From Rhodoferax sp. (GTDB lineage: Bacteria; Pseudomonadota; Gammaproteobacteria; Burkholderiales; Burkholderiaceae_C), in assembly GCA_013791765.1 (NCBI GenBank), contig VMTC01000052.1:1-36076 (forward strand): a DNA stretch of 36,076 bases, read 5' to 3'. The position numbers and the translations under genes are program-made. This document shows, piece after piece, positions 6,282 through 12,782 of this stretch (the stretch's first letter is position 1; every line of letters begins with the position of its first letter). The notes below the pieces were generated by a model, which worked only from the letters and a program-made list of their open reading frames with translations, did no database searches and was not told the origin of the DNA.

Positions 6282-8348
6282 ATGCGCACGTTTTTCCTGG
6301 CCCCGACTCAACCCAACGTTGGTCTGACCTCGGTTTCACTCGGTCTACTGCGAACGCTGCAGCGGCGCGGACTGAAGGTGGCGTTTGTCAAGCCGATCAC
6401 CAAAGGCACGCCCGAGACCGAGGCGTCGGTGCTGTTCGCACGCAGCATCTGCCACCTCCAGAACACGCCCGATCCCTTGCCCATGAGTCTGGTGACCAAA
6501 CGCGTGAGTAACGGCCAATACGATGAACTGCTGGAAGACATTGTCAGCTTGGCCTCATCCTGCACCCAGGAGGCCGACGTGCTGGTGGTCGAGGGCGTCC
6601 ATCCGGATCCGAGCCGGGTTTTCCTTCCTCGCCTGTCAGGTCATATCGCCCGCAGCCTGCAGGCGGACGTTGTCCTGGTGGCCAGCGCCGCCAATGCGCA
6701 AGGCATCGCCGAGACCAATTACCTGATCGCCCAGATCCGCCTTGTGGGCCGCAACGTGGTGGGTGTCATCTTCAACCGGGCCACAGCGCAATTCGATGAA
6801 GCCGCCGCCGCCCAGCAATTGGACAACGTACCGATCTGGGGTGTGGTCAAAGAAGACCCGGCCTTGTCGGCGCCACGCATGATCGACGTGGCCCGCCACA
6901 TGGGCGCCGAGGTGATGATTGAGGGAGAGATCGCGACGCGCCGCATGTTGGAGACCGTCCTGTGCGCGCGCTCGGTGGCCGAAGTGGTGCCGCGCCTCAA
7001 GCCCGGCACGCTGGTAGTGAGTGCCGGCGACCGCGACGACGTGATTCTGGCCACGGCACTGGCGGCCAGCAACGGGGTCGAACTGGCCGGCCTCATGCTG
7101 ACCCACCACAGCTTCATCAGCCCGCGGATCGAGCGCTTCGCCGCGCTCGCCTTCCAAAGCGGCCTGCCGGTGCTGCGCACCGACGGCGACAGTTACGAGA
7201 CCGCTGCCCGAATCAGCCGTTTGCCACTGGCGGTGCCGCAGGACGATCTGGCCCGGATGGATTCGGTGATCGAAAGCGTTGCCGAGCAGCTTCATGGCGA
7301 CGTGATCAGTTCAGGCTTGGAGCGTGCCACGCCGACACGCATGTCGCCGCCCGCCTTTCGCCACCAGCTCATTCAGAAGGCGCGGGCCGCCAACAAGCGC
7401 ATCGTACTGCCTGAAGGTGACGAGCCCCGCACCATCCGCGCCGCTGTCATCTGCACCGAAAAAGGCATTGCACGCTGCGTTCTGCTGGGCAAGCGCAAGG
7501 TGATCCAGTCGGTAGCTGACGCGCTCGGGCTTGAGTTGCCCGCTGGTCTGGAAATCCTCGATCCCAGTGAGATTGCCCAGCGCTACGTGGCCCCCATGGT
7601 GGCGCTGCGCAAGAGCAAAGGCCTCACGCCCGGGCAAGCCCTGGTCGCGCTGGACGACAGCGTTGTGCTGGGCACCATGATGCTGGCAATTGACGAGGTC
7701 GATGGCCTGGTGAGCGGCGCGATCCACACCACGGCCAGCACCGTGCGCCCTGCGCTGCAGTTGATCAAGACAGCGCCGGGTACGTCGATCGTGTCTTCGT
7801 GCTTCTTCATGCTGATGCCCGAGCAGGTGCTGGTCTACGCCGACTGCGCCATCAACCCGAATCCGACAGCCCAAGAGCTGGCCGACATCGCCAAACAGAG
7901 TGCTGACAGCGCACTGGCCTTTGGCATCGAGCCCAAAGTCGCCATGATCAGCTACAGCACCGGGGCCTCCGGCTCGGGCAACGATGTCGACAAGGTGCGC
8001 GAGGCTACCGCGTTGGCGAAGGCGCGCTGGCCGGAGTTGGTGCTCGACGGGCCGATGCAGTACGACGCAGCTGCCGTGCGGGAAGTGGCCGCGCAGAAGG
8101 CGCCGGGTAGCGCGGTCGCGGGGCAGGCCACGGTATTCATATTCCCCGACCTCAATACCGGCAACACCACCTACAAGGCGGTGCAGCGTTCCGCCAACGT
8201 GGTGTCGGTCGGGCCGATGCTGCAGGGCTTGCGCAAGCCGGTGAACGACTTGTCGCGCGGCGCGCGGGTCGATGACATTGTGTTCACGATCGCGCTCACC
8301 GCGATCCAGGCCGAATCGATGGCGCGGGAGTCAGCCACTCCAGCTTGA
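6282..8348 (+). CDS. pta: phosphate acetyltransferase, long form
   Basis: Pta interconverts acetyl-CoA and acetyl phosphate and, with acetate kinase, forms the acetate overflow/uptake route in the cytoplasm. The 688-residue protein is the long class: an N-terminal dethiobiotin-synthetase-like domain (start MRTFFLAPTQPNVGLTSVSLGL), a central DRTGG domain (about 215-320) and a C-terminal PTA_PTB catalytic domain (about 360-680, with LPEGDEPRTIRAA, SYSTGASGSG and FPDLNTGN). GGAG 9 bases before ATG 6282 supports the start. The usual partner ackA is not adjacent in this window. Confidence 0.95.
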   Translation: MRTFFLAPTQPNVGLTSVSLGLLRTLQRRGLKVAFVKPITKGTPETEASVLFARSICHLQNTPDPLPMSLVTKRVSNGQYDELLEDIVSLASSCTQEADVLVVEGVHPDPSRVFLPRLSGHIARSLQADVVLVASAANAQGIAETNYLIAQIRLVGRNVVGVIFNRATAQFDEAAAAQQLDNVPIWGVVKEDPALSAPRMIDVARHMGAEVMIEGEIATRRMLETVLCARSVAEVVPRLKPGTLVVSAGDRDDVILATALAASNGVELAGLMLTHHSFISPRIERFAALAFQSGLPVLRTDGDSYETAARISRLPLAVPQDDLARMDSVIESVAEQLHGDVISSGLERATPTRMSPPAFRHQLIQKARAANKRIVLPEGDEPRTIRAAVICTEKGIARCVLLGKRKVIQSVADALGLELPAGLEILDPSEIAQRYVAPMVALRKSKGLTPGQALVALDDSVVLGTMMLAIDEVDGLVSGAIHTTASTVRPALQLIKTAPGTSIVSSCFFMLMPEQVLVYADCAINPNPTAQELADIAKQSADSALAFGIEPKVAMISYSTGASGSGNDVDKVREATALAKARWPELVLDGPMQYDAAAVREVAAQKAPGSAVAGQATVFIFPDLNTGNTTYKAVQRSANVVSVGPMLQGLRKPVNDLSRGARVDDIVFTIALTAIQAESMARESATPA

Positions 8349-8398
8349 AGCGGCTCAGCCTACTTTTTCAGCGCCACACAGCGCGCGGCGCAGGGGTG

Positions 8399-8467
8399 AT
8401 GATTTTTATATATTGATAGCAATACAGTAAATGAACACGTGGGCTAGAAGCCGATTTGATCAAAAAC
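8399..8467 (+). repeat. dispersed Comamonadaceae-type repeat, copy downstream of pta
   Basis: This copy reads ATAGC (8416-8420), 14 bases, ACACGTGGGCTA (8435-8446), then GAAGCCGATTTGATCAAAA. The ATAGC-N14-12mer spacing equals that of the copies at 12727-12782 and 14496-14562, and its 12-mer matches theirs (AGACGAGGGCTA) at 10 positions. It sits between the convergent pta and hemP genes. Confidence 0.6.
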
Positions 8468-8494
8468 TGTGCGCCAGACCTGGGCAACCCAACA

Positions 8495-8710
8495 CTACTT
8501 GGTCAATATCAATTTGCCGAGTTTCGTCACCTGGAGGCGGTAGACGGCTCCCTGGTGTTCAATGCTCACCGACTTCTGCCCCCTGAGCACCGTGGCACTT
8601 GACCATGGCGCTGAAGTAGACACGCTCTCGGCTTCGCTGCGCTGACTGGCTTGGGCCAGTGGCGCTGCGGTGGTCGCGGTGGCTTTGGTCATTTGATCGG
8701 GCGCCGTCAT
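8495..8710 (-). CDS. hemP: hemin uptake protein HemP
   Basis: HemP/HmuP is a small protein needed for heme or siderophore-receptor gene expression in betaproteobacteria. The 71-residue product has a low-complexity N-terminus and the conserved C-terminal core SVSIEHQGAVYRLQVTKLGK followed by LILTK. It is the last gene of the tonB-exbB-exbD-hemP unit: its ATG overlaps the exbD stop (ATGA, 8707-8710), so translation is coupled. Regulation is expected from the Fur-box promoter at about 10652-10681. An upstream-extended start is not needed. Confidence 0.9.
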   Translation of the reverse strand: MTAPDQMTKATATTAAPLAQASQRSEAESVSTSAPWSSATVLRGQKSVSIEHQGAVYRLQVTKLGKLILTK

Positions 8711-9117
8711 TGGCCGGGCTCGGTGACAAAGCCGATTTTGCGCAAGCCCGCCTGCTGGGCACTGGCCATGGCTTTGGCCACGCGTTCGTAGCGCACGGCC
8801 TTGTCGGCGCGGATATGCAGTTCTGGCTGGGGCTGGCGCGCAGACTCAGCCTTTAGCAACCCCGCCAGCGCCGATTCATACACCATGGCGCCATTCAAGA
8901 AATACTGGCCTTGTGCATCGACACTCAAGAGCACCGTGTCGGGCTTGACGATTTGCAGCGTGTTGGCCGCCACCGGCAAGTCCACATTGACCGCGTGTTT
9001 CATCACCGGAATGGTGATGATGAAAATGATCAACAACACCAGCATCACGTCAACCAAGGGTGTCATATTGATCTCGCTCATGACATCTTGCGACTCGTGC
9101 AACGCGCCAAAAGCCAT
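8707..9117 (-). CDS. exbD: biopolymer transport protein ExbD
   Basis: ExbD is the inner-membrane partner of ExbB that harvests the proton motive force for TonB-dependent outer-membrane import. The 136-residue protein has one membrane helix (about 24-42) starting with the proton-path aspartate in NMTPLVDVMLVLLIIF (Asp23), and a periplasmic C-terminal domain (about 60-135). It starts 2 bp after exbB and overlaps hemP by 4 bp, so the order tonB-exbB-exbD-hemP is one operon. The length is normal. Confidence 0.94.
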   Translation of the reverse strand: MAFGALHESQDVMSEINMTPLVDVMLVLLIIFIITIPVMKHAVNVDLPVAANTLQIVKPDTVLLSVDAQGQYFLNGAMVYESALAGLLKAESARQPQPELHIRADKAVRYERVAKAMASAQQAGLRKIGFVTEPGQ

Positions 9118-9119
9118 GC

Positions 9120-9836
9120 TCAGCCGCCCTTCTTCATCGCCAGCACCTTGGCGGGGTTGCCCGATTGCACCCGGGCACCTGTGACAAAGTAGGCGTGCAG
9201 GTCATGGGCAAAACTGCCCAGGTTGGTCAGGATGGTTTTGTTTCCCCGCACCAGGGCGTTGTAGCCAAGCACCGCAGGGATGGCCACGGCCAGCCCCAAG
9301 GCCGTCATGATCAGCGCCTCACCGACCGGGCCCGCGACTTTGTCGATGGTGGACTGGCCCGACATGCCGATGTTGAGCAGTGCGTGGTAGATGCCCCAGA
9401 CCGTGCCAAACAAGCCCACAAAAGGTGCCGTGGAACCCACGGACGCCAGGATGGTCAGACCCGATTGCAGCCGCGCCGTGAATTCGTCCATGGCATTGCG
9501 CAAACAGCGCGTGACCCAGTCGCTCACATCCAGGCTGTCATGCAGATGCGCCTTGGTGTTGCGGTGGTGAGCGGTGGCCTCGCGGCCCTCCATCGCAATC
9601 TGGCGGAACGGGTCGGTGTCATCTGAGCCGAGCTTTGCAAGGCCTGCGGCGAAGTCTTCGCTGTGCCAGAAGTCGGCTGCGCTTCTGGCCTGCTTCTTGT
9701 AGCGGATCATGTCCAGCGCCTTGAAGGCGATCACCATCCATGAGGCCAGCGACATCAGCAGCAGCAACACAGCTACTCCCTTGGTCACCAGGTCACCCTG
9801 GGTCCAGAGATTGGCGATTCCGAATTGCGATTCCAT
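9120..9836 (-). CDS. exbB: MotA/TolQ/ExbB proton channel family protein ExbB
   Basis: ExbB forms the pentameric proton-channel scaffold of the TonB motor in the inner membrane. The 238-residue protein has three membrane helices (about 18-38, 128-150, 165-187); the latter two include STAPFVGLFGTVWGIYHAL and GPVGEALIMTALGLAVAIPA, the family signatures. AGGAG about 8 bases upstream of the ATG on the minus strand supports the start. It follows tonB by 18 bp and precedes exbD by 2 bp. Confidence 0.95.
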   Translation of the reverse strand: MESQFGIANLWTQGDLVTKGVAVLLLLMSLASWMVIAFKALDMIRYKKQARSAADFWHSEDFAAGLAKLGSDDTDPFRQIAMEGREATAHHRNTKAHLHDSLDVSDWVTRCLRNAMDEFTARLQSGLTILASVGSTAPFVGLFGTVWGIYHALLNIGMSGQSTIDKVAGPVGEALIMTALGLAVAIPAVLGYNALVRGNKTILTNLGSFAHDLHAYFVTGARVQSGNPAKVLAMKKGG

Positions 9837-9854
9837 TGAATGCTCCTAAAAAAA

Positions 9855-10520
9855 CTACTCAAGCACCCAACCGATGGGCACGTTAAACGACATCGCCATG
9901 GGCACGCCTTGGCGCTTTCCTGGCGTGTAGCGCCAGCGCATCACGGCATTCAAGCTGGCTTGGTCCAGCCGCTCAAAGCCACTTGACCGCACCAGCCGCG
10001 CACTGACTGGCAAGCCATCCGCACCAATCAGCACGCTGTACACCACCTGGCCCTGCTCCCCCAGGCGCTTGCTTAAGGGCGGGTAGACAGGTTTTGGGTT
10101 TTGCAGGTAGGCCGCATCGCTGGAGGGCAGCTCAAGACTGGCCTGCACGGGCCCCGCCTCTGCCGCTTGCAGCACTGGCGCGGCGACGGGCACTGACGCT
10201 GTTGGCGCCGCTGCTTCCACTTGGCGCGGGCGCGTCGCTGGCGCGGAGTCGATAACCGCCAGTGCAGGCAAAGGCGATGGCAGGCTGGGAGCCCTTTTCT
10301 TTGGCGTCGGCGGCTTAACAGTCGGCGCAGCGGACGGCGGCACCACCTTGGGTGCCGGCGTCTCGATGAACGCACTGAGCATCTGAACTGGCACCACCAG
10401 CTCCACGGTTCGTCGGAACAAGCCACTTTGCAGCGCCCACACAAGCCCCATATGCAATGCCAGCACAGGAGTGATCACAATGAACTTGCGTCTCGCAGCA
10501 GCACTCATGTCAAAAATCAT
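9855..10520 (-). CDS. tonB: energy transducer TonB
   Basis: TonB spans the periplasm and passes energy from ExbBD to outer-membrane receptors for iron complexes or heme. The 221-residue protein has an N-terminal signal-anchor (about 14-33, ITPVLALHMGLVWAL), a Pro/Lys/Ala-rich periplasm-spanning segment (about 53-130, with PPTPKKRAPSLPSP) and a C-terminal TonB domain (about 140-221, YPPLSKRLGEQGQVVYSVLI). ATG 10520 is preferred because AGG lies about 10 bases upstream; ATG 10508 is possible. It follows a Fur-box promoter and a possible 24-residue ORF. Confidence 0.93.
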   Translation of the reverse strand: MIFDMSAAARRKFIVITPVLALHMGLVWALQSGLFRRTVELVVPVQMLSAFIETPAPKVVPPSAAPTVKPPTPKKRAPSLPSPLPALAVIDSAPATRPRQVEAAAPTASVPVAAPVLQAAEAGPVQASLELPSSDAAYLQNPKPVYPPLSKRLGEQGQVVYSVLIGADGLPVSARLVRSSGFERLDQASLNAVMRWRYTPGKRQGVPMAMSFNVPIGWVLE

Positions 10521-10544
10521 GACGAGAAACCTGCTCCGTCCCGA

Positions 10545-10619
10545 TCACTTGCGCAAGACCCAAGTCGCCGCGCAAATAACCAAAGCCAAGGTTCCGCCAA
10601 GCATCAAAAAAGGGTCCAT
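10545..10619 (-). CDS. possible 24-residue membrane microprotein in the tonB leader
   Basis: Between the promoter at 10652-10681 and tonB, an ATG (10617-10619) opens a 24-codon frame ending in TGA (10545-10547). It encodes MDPFLMLGGTLALVICAATW plus VLRK: two charged ends around one membrane-length hydrophobic stretch. The ribosome binding site is poor. The clean membrane topology, the location just after the predicted Fur-controlled transcription start and the exact fit of the ORF into the leader argue for a real peptide. No family is recognised, and a chance ORF is possible. Confidence 0.35.
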   Translation of the reverse strand: MDPFLMLGGTLALVICAATWVLRK

Positions 10620-10651
10620 GTGTTTAGTCCGTGTTGGTTTGAGTCAATTTC

Positions 10652-10681
10652 ATTATAAATGCGAATCATTCTTATTCACAA
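10652..10681 (-). promoter_or_regulatory. sigma-70 promoter with Fur box for the tonB-exbB-exbD-hemP operon
   Basis: On the minus strand, TTGTGA (10676-10681) and a perfect TATAAT (10652-10657) are 18 bases apart. The spacer contains AAGAATGATTCGCATT (10658-10673), which matches the Fur-box consensus of AATGATAATCATTATT type in most positions. A Fur dimer bound there would block RNA polymerase when iron is plentiful. The downstream genes (TonB motor and HemP) are classic Fur targets, which supports the call. Confidence 0.75.
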
Positions 10682-10953
10682 CCACAAGTTAGGCACGCAA
10701 CTCAAAAAAAGCACAAACATCTGGACGGCGCGCGCTAAACAGACAAACTGGCGACACTGCAGCCAAGGTGGCGCGGCCCCACACGGCCATGGCGCCTTTG
10801 AGCTGCACCGCTGTAATGGGCTCAGGCGTTGGCATCGAGTCGGGCTTGGGTGCAGGTCTCTTGATCGGCGGTTGTGCCGGCCCATGGGGCCAACTGAGCA
10901 ACGCTTGTTGTCGTAGACTGTTTCGACTCAACGCTCAACCAAGGACCCCACTC

Positions 10954-11808
10954 ATGTCAACTATCGCTTTTCTCGGCACCGGACTGCTCGGCGCCGCCTT
11001 TGCCCAAGCCGCTGCCCAACGCGGCGACAGCGTCATGGCGTGGAACCGCTCGCCCGACAAAGTTCTCGCGCTGGCGCAGTTTGGCGTGATCGCCGCAATC
11101 AGTCCTGCACAGGCGGTGAAGAGCGCGTCGCGCGTTCACCTCGTGCTCAAGGATGACGCCGTGGTTGAAGAGGTGCTGGCAGCCGCGCGCACCGGGCTGG
11201 CACCCGAGGCCATCATCATTGACCACAGCACCACGCTGCCAGTGCTGACAAAGGCGCGGGCCGCTCGGCTGCAGGCGCAAGGGGTGAACTACCTGCATTG
11301 CCCGGTTTTCATGGGTCCGCCAGCGGCGCGCCAGGCGCAGGGCACGATGATGGTTGCCGGACCGAAAGCGCTTTTTGAGCGCGTGCAGGCCGAATTAGCC
11401 AAAATGACGGGCCGGCTGGAATACATGGGTGAGCGCACTGACCTGGCTGCCGTGAACAAGCTGTTTGGCAATGCCATGATCATCGGCGTTTCCGCGTTGA
11501 TGGCCGACATACTGACGATGGCGCAAGCGAGCGAGATCAGCGGCGAAGACGCCGTCAAACTCCTGGGGTTTCTCGACTTGAACGCCATGGTCGCCGGGCG
11601 TGGGTTGAACATGGCCAGGGGCAATTTCACGCCGAGTTTTGAGCTCACGATGGCGCGCAAAGACGTGCGGCTGATGCTGGAGACCGCGGGCGATCGCCCC
11701 CTGGCGGTGCTGCCCTTGGTGGCCAGCCGCATGGACCAGCTGATTGCGGACGGCCACGGCTTTGATGACTGCTGCGTGCTTGGCATTGACACTGTGCAGC
11801 GGCGCTAG
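10954..11808 (+). CDS. NAD(P)-dependent beta-hydroxyacid dehydrogenase (3-hydroxyisobutyrate dehydrogenase family)
   Basis: This 284-residue cytoplasmic oxidoreductase has an N-terminal Rossmann domain (GTGLLG, 8-13) and a helical C-terminal domain. The substrate-contact segment VNYLHCPVFMGPPAARQAQG (about 111-130) replaces the usual DAPVSGG pattern, and the catalytic Lys lies in NKLFGNAMI (Lys169). The family oxidises 3-hydroxyisobutyrate, tartronate semialdehyde, succinic semialdehyde and similar acids; this substrate is unknown. AAGGA 8 bases before ATG 10954 fixes the start, although the open frame runs further upstream. It is divergent from the Fur-box promoter and appears monocistronic. 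Confidence 0.85.
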   Translation: MSTIAFLGTGLLGAAFAQAAAQRGDSVMAWNRSPDKVLALAQFGVIAAISPAQAVKSASRVHLVLKDDAVVEEVLAAARTGLAPEAIIIDHSTTLPVLTKARAARLQAQGVNYLHCPVFMGPPAARQAQGTMMVAGPKALFERVQAELAKMTGRLEYMGERTDLAAVNKLFGNAMIIGVSALMADILTMAQASEISGEDAVKLLGFLDLNAMVAGRGLNMARGNFTPSFELTMARKDVRLMLETAGDRPLAVLPLVASRMDQLIADGHGFDDCCVLGIDTVQRR

Positions 11809-11811
11809 CGC

Positions 11812-12016
11812 TACCGCCGGGCTCAAAAAGCTCGCCAGTTGGGGCTGCGGGCGCGCCGCGGGGCCACTGACGTTTATGCGCAAAATCTGTTTCACTTGAG
11901 CGACCTTTACAAGCTGGAGTTTGGGGGGCGGCGAGTTTGAAGAGACGGCCAAGGACCTGCGACACACGGCCCGGCTGCGAGCCGGTTTGGGCGCGACCTG
12001 GCCTGAATCGTCCTGA
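11812..12016 (+). pseudogene. unidentified coding remnant with a frameshift in a G-run
   Basis: Directly after the dehydrogenase stop the same frame continues open and reads protein-like text (GATDVYAQNLFHLSDLYKLE) up to a TGA at 11938-11940. If one of the six Gs at 11923-11928 were removed, the frame would instead run on through EFEETAKDLRHTARLRAGLG to TGA 12014-12016. This suggests the decayed C-terminal end of a gene that I do not recognise. A sequencing error in the G-run is an alternative. The evidence is weak because no start or family is visible. Confidence 0.25.
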
Positions 12017-12094
12017 GAGCCAAGCGCCAACCGTTTTTTCAACTGAAAGTGTTCAACATTCTTGAAAATAATTCAATTATTATAAAAATAGCCC

Positions 12095-12121
12095 TAAATA
12101 ACCCCCTAAATCTGCCGTTAA
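12095..12121 (+). promoter_or_regulatory. candidate sigma-28 (FliA) promoter
   Basis: TAAA (12095-12098), exactly 15 bases, then GCCGTTAA (12114-12121). The enterobacterial FliA consensus is TAAAGTTT, 11 bases, GCCGATAA, so the spacing is exact and the -10 element differs at one base. It would start transcription near 12130, about 45 bases before the hypothetical gene at 12174. The flanking DNA is AT-rich. No other flagellar gene is in the window, so the role is unproven. Confidence 0.4.
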
Positions 12122-12173
12122 GAACTTACGAACACGGAGAAAAGCCCCAGACCTGATCTGTCGCCCACACACT

Positions 12174-12671
12174 ATGCAACTACCGCCCCTCGAAAGAAGC
12201 CCCAATCTTCGCCCTGCCGGCAATGAGGCGGTGTCGGCGGTAGCCAGAGTCATGCCCGTGGCGCCTGTCAATCCGCCAGATCAGGTGTCTATCACGCCGG
12301 TTGAACCGACACCGAGCGTCATTAATCTGGTCAATCAGGCCCACAAACCCAGCACCGGCGAGGGCGTGTACACCAGCGTATCTGATCCAGGTCGCCCTGG
12401 TTCCGAAGCTGCCACCTCCAGAAAAGACTGGACTATTCATCGCCCAGTCGTTGAAAAGGTTGAAGACCCGCCGCCGGTGCCAATGTCCCAAGTATTGATG
12501 GACCATATCAAATCCCTGTGGACTGCCAGCGCCAGCGCGGTCCAGGTGCAGCAGCAGGTTAAGAACCAGTTGGACAGCTCGCAACCCAATTTGAACGCCA
12601 CGCCCGGCACGCTGTCGAGCGAAGTATTTACCTACTCTCCCAGCAAGATCAACAAGACCGAACAGATTTAG
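12174..12671 (+). CDS. hypothetical protein, Pro/Ser-rich, possibly motility-regulated
   Basis: I do not recognise a domain in this 165-residue protein. The first 60 residues are rich in Pro, Val and Ala (VMPVAPVNPPDQVSITPVEP), suggesting a flexible region. The middle has GEGVYTSVSDPGRPGSEA and DWTIHRPVVEKVEDPPP. The C-terminal part (about 100-150) has an amphipathic stretch MSQVLMDHIKSLWTASASAV that could form a coiled helix. There is no signal peptide or membrane segment. It is convergent with priA and preceded by a FliA-like promoter. No good ribosome binding site is seen before ATG 12174, which lowers confidence in the start. Codon use is like its neighbours, so the ORF is likely real. 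Confidence 0.6.
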   Translation: MQLPPLERSPNLRPAGNEAVSAVARVMPVAPVNPPDQVSITPVEPTPSVINLVNQAHKPSTGEGVYTSVSDPGRPGSEAATSRKDWTIHRPVVEKVEDPPPVPMSQVLMDHIKSLWTASASAVQVQQQVKNQLDSSQPNLNATPGTLSSEVFTYSPSKINKTEQI

Positions 12672-12726
12672 GCCGCCATTGGCGCCCGCTGCCAAACTCG
12701 CGGCGCCCACCTGTATTTGCCGTATC

Positions 12727-12782
12727 TTTTTTAATAGCAAAGTACGCAGGCCAGACGAGGGCTACGGCTCAAATAGCCAAAG
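12727..12782 (+). repeat. dispersed Comamonadaceae-type repeat, copy at the priA 3' end
   Basis: After a T-run comes ATAGC (12734-12738), 14 bases including TACGCAGG, AGACGAGGGCTA (12753-12764), then CGGCTCAAATAGCCAAAG. The 12-mer is identical to that in the priA-internal copy, at identical spacing from ATAGC. The right end covers the last four codons of priA and its stop. Within the copy GGCTA (12760-12764) and TAGCC (12774-12778) can pair. Confidence 0.65.

Noticed and set aside
10689-10931. Minus-strand open frame between the dehydrogenase and tonB promoter
   Set aside because: Low-complexity composition, no family and no ribosome binding site; it covers the likely promoter region of the dehydrogenase gene.
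12062-12086. TTGAAA and TATAAA as a sigma-70 promoter before the gene at 12174
   Set aside because: The spacer is only 13 bases, too short for a normal promoter; the sigma-28-like site downstream fits better.
12681-12707. GC-rich inverted repeat after the gene at 12174 as a terminator
   Set aside because: The stem has a bulge and the T-run lies about 20 bases away, belonging instead to the repeat copy at 12727.
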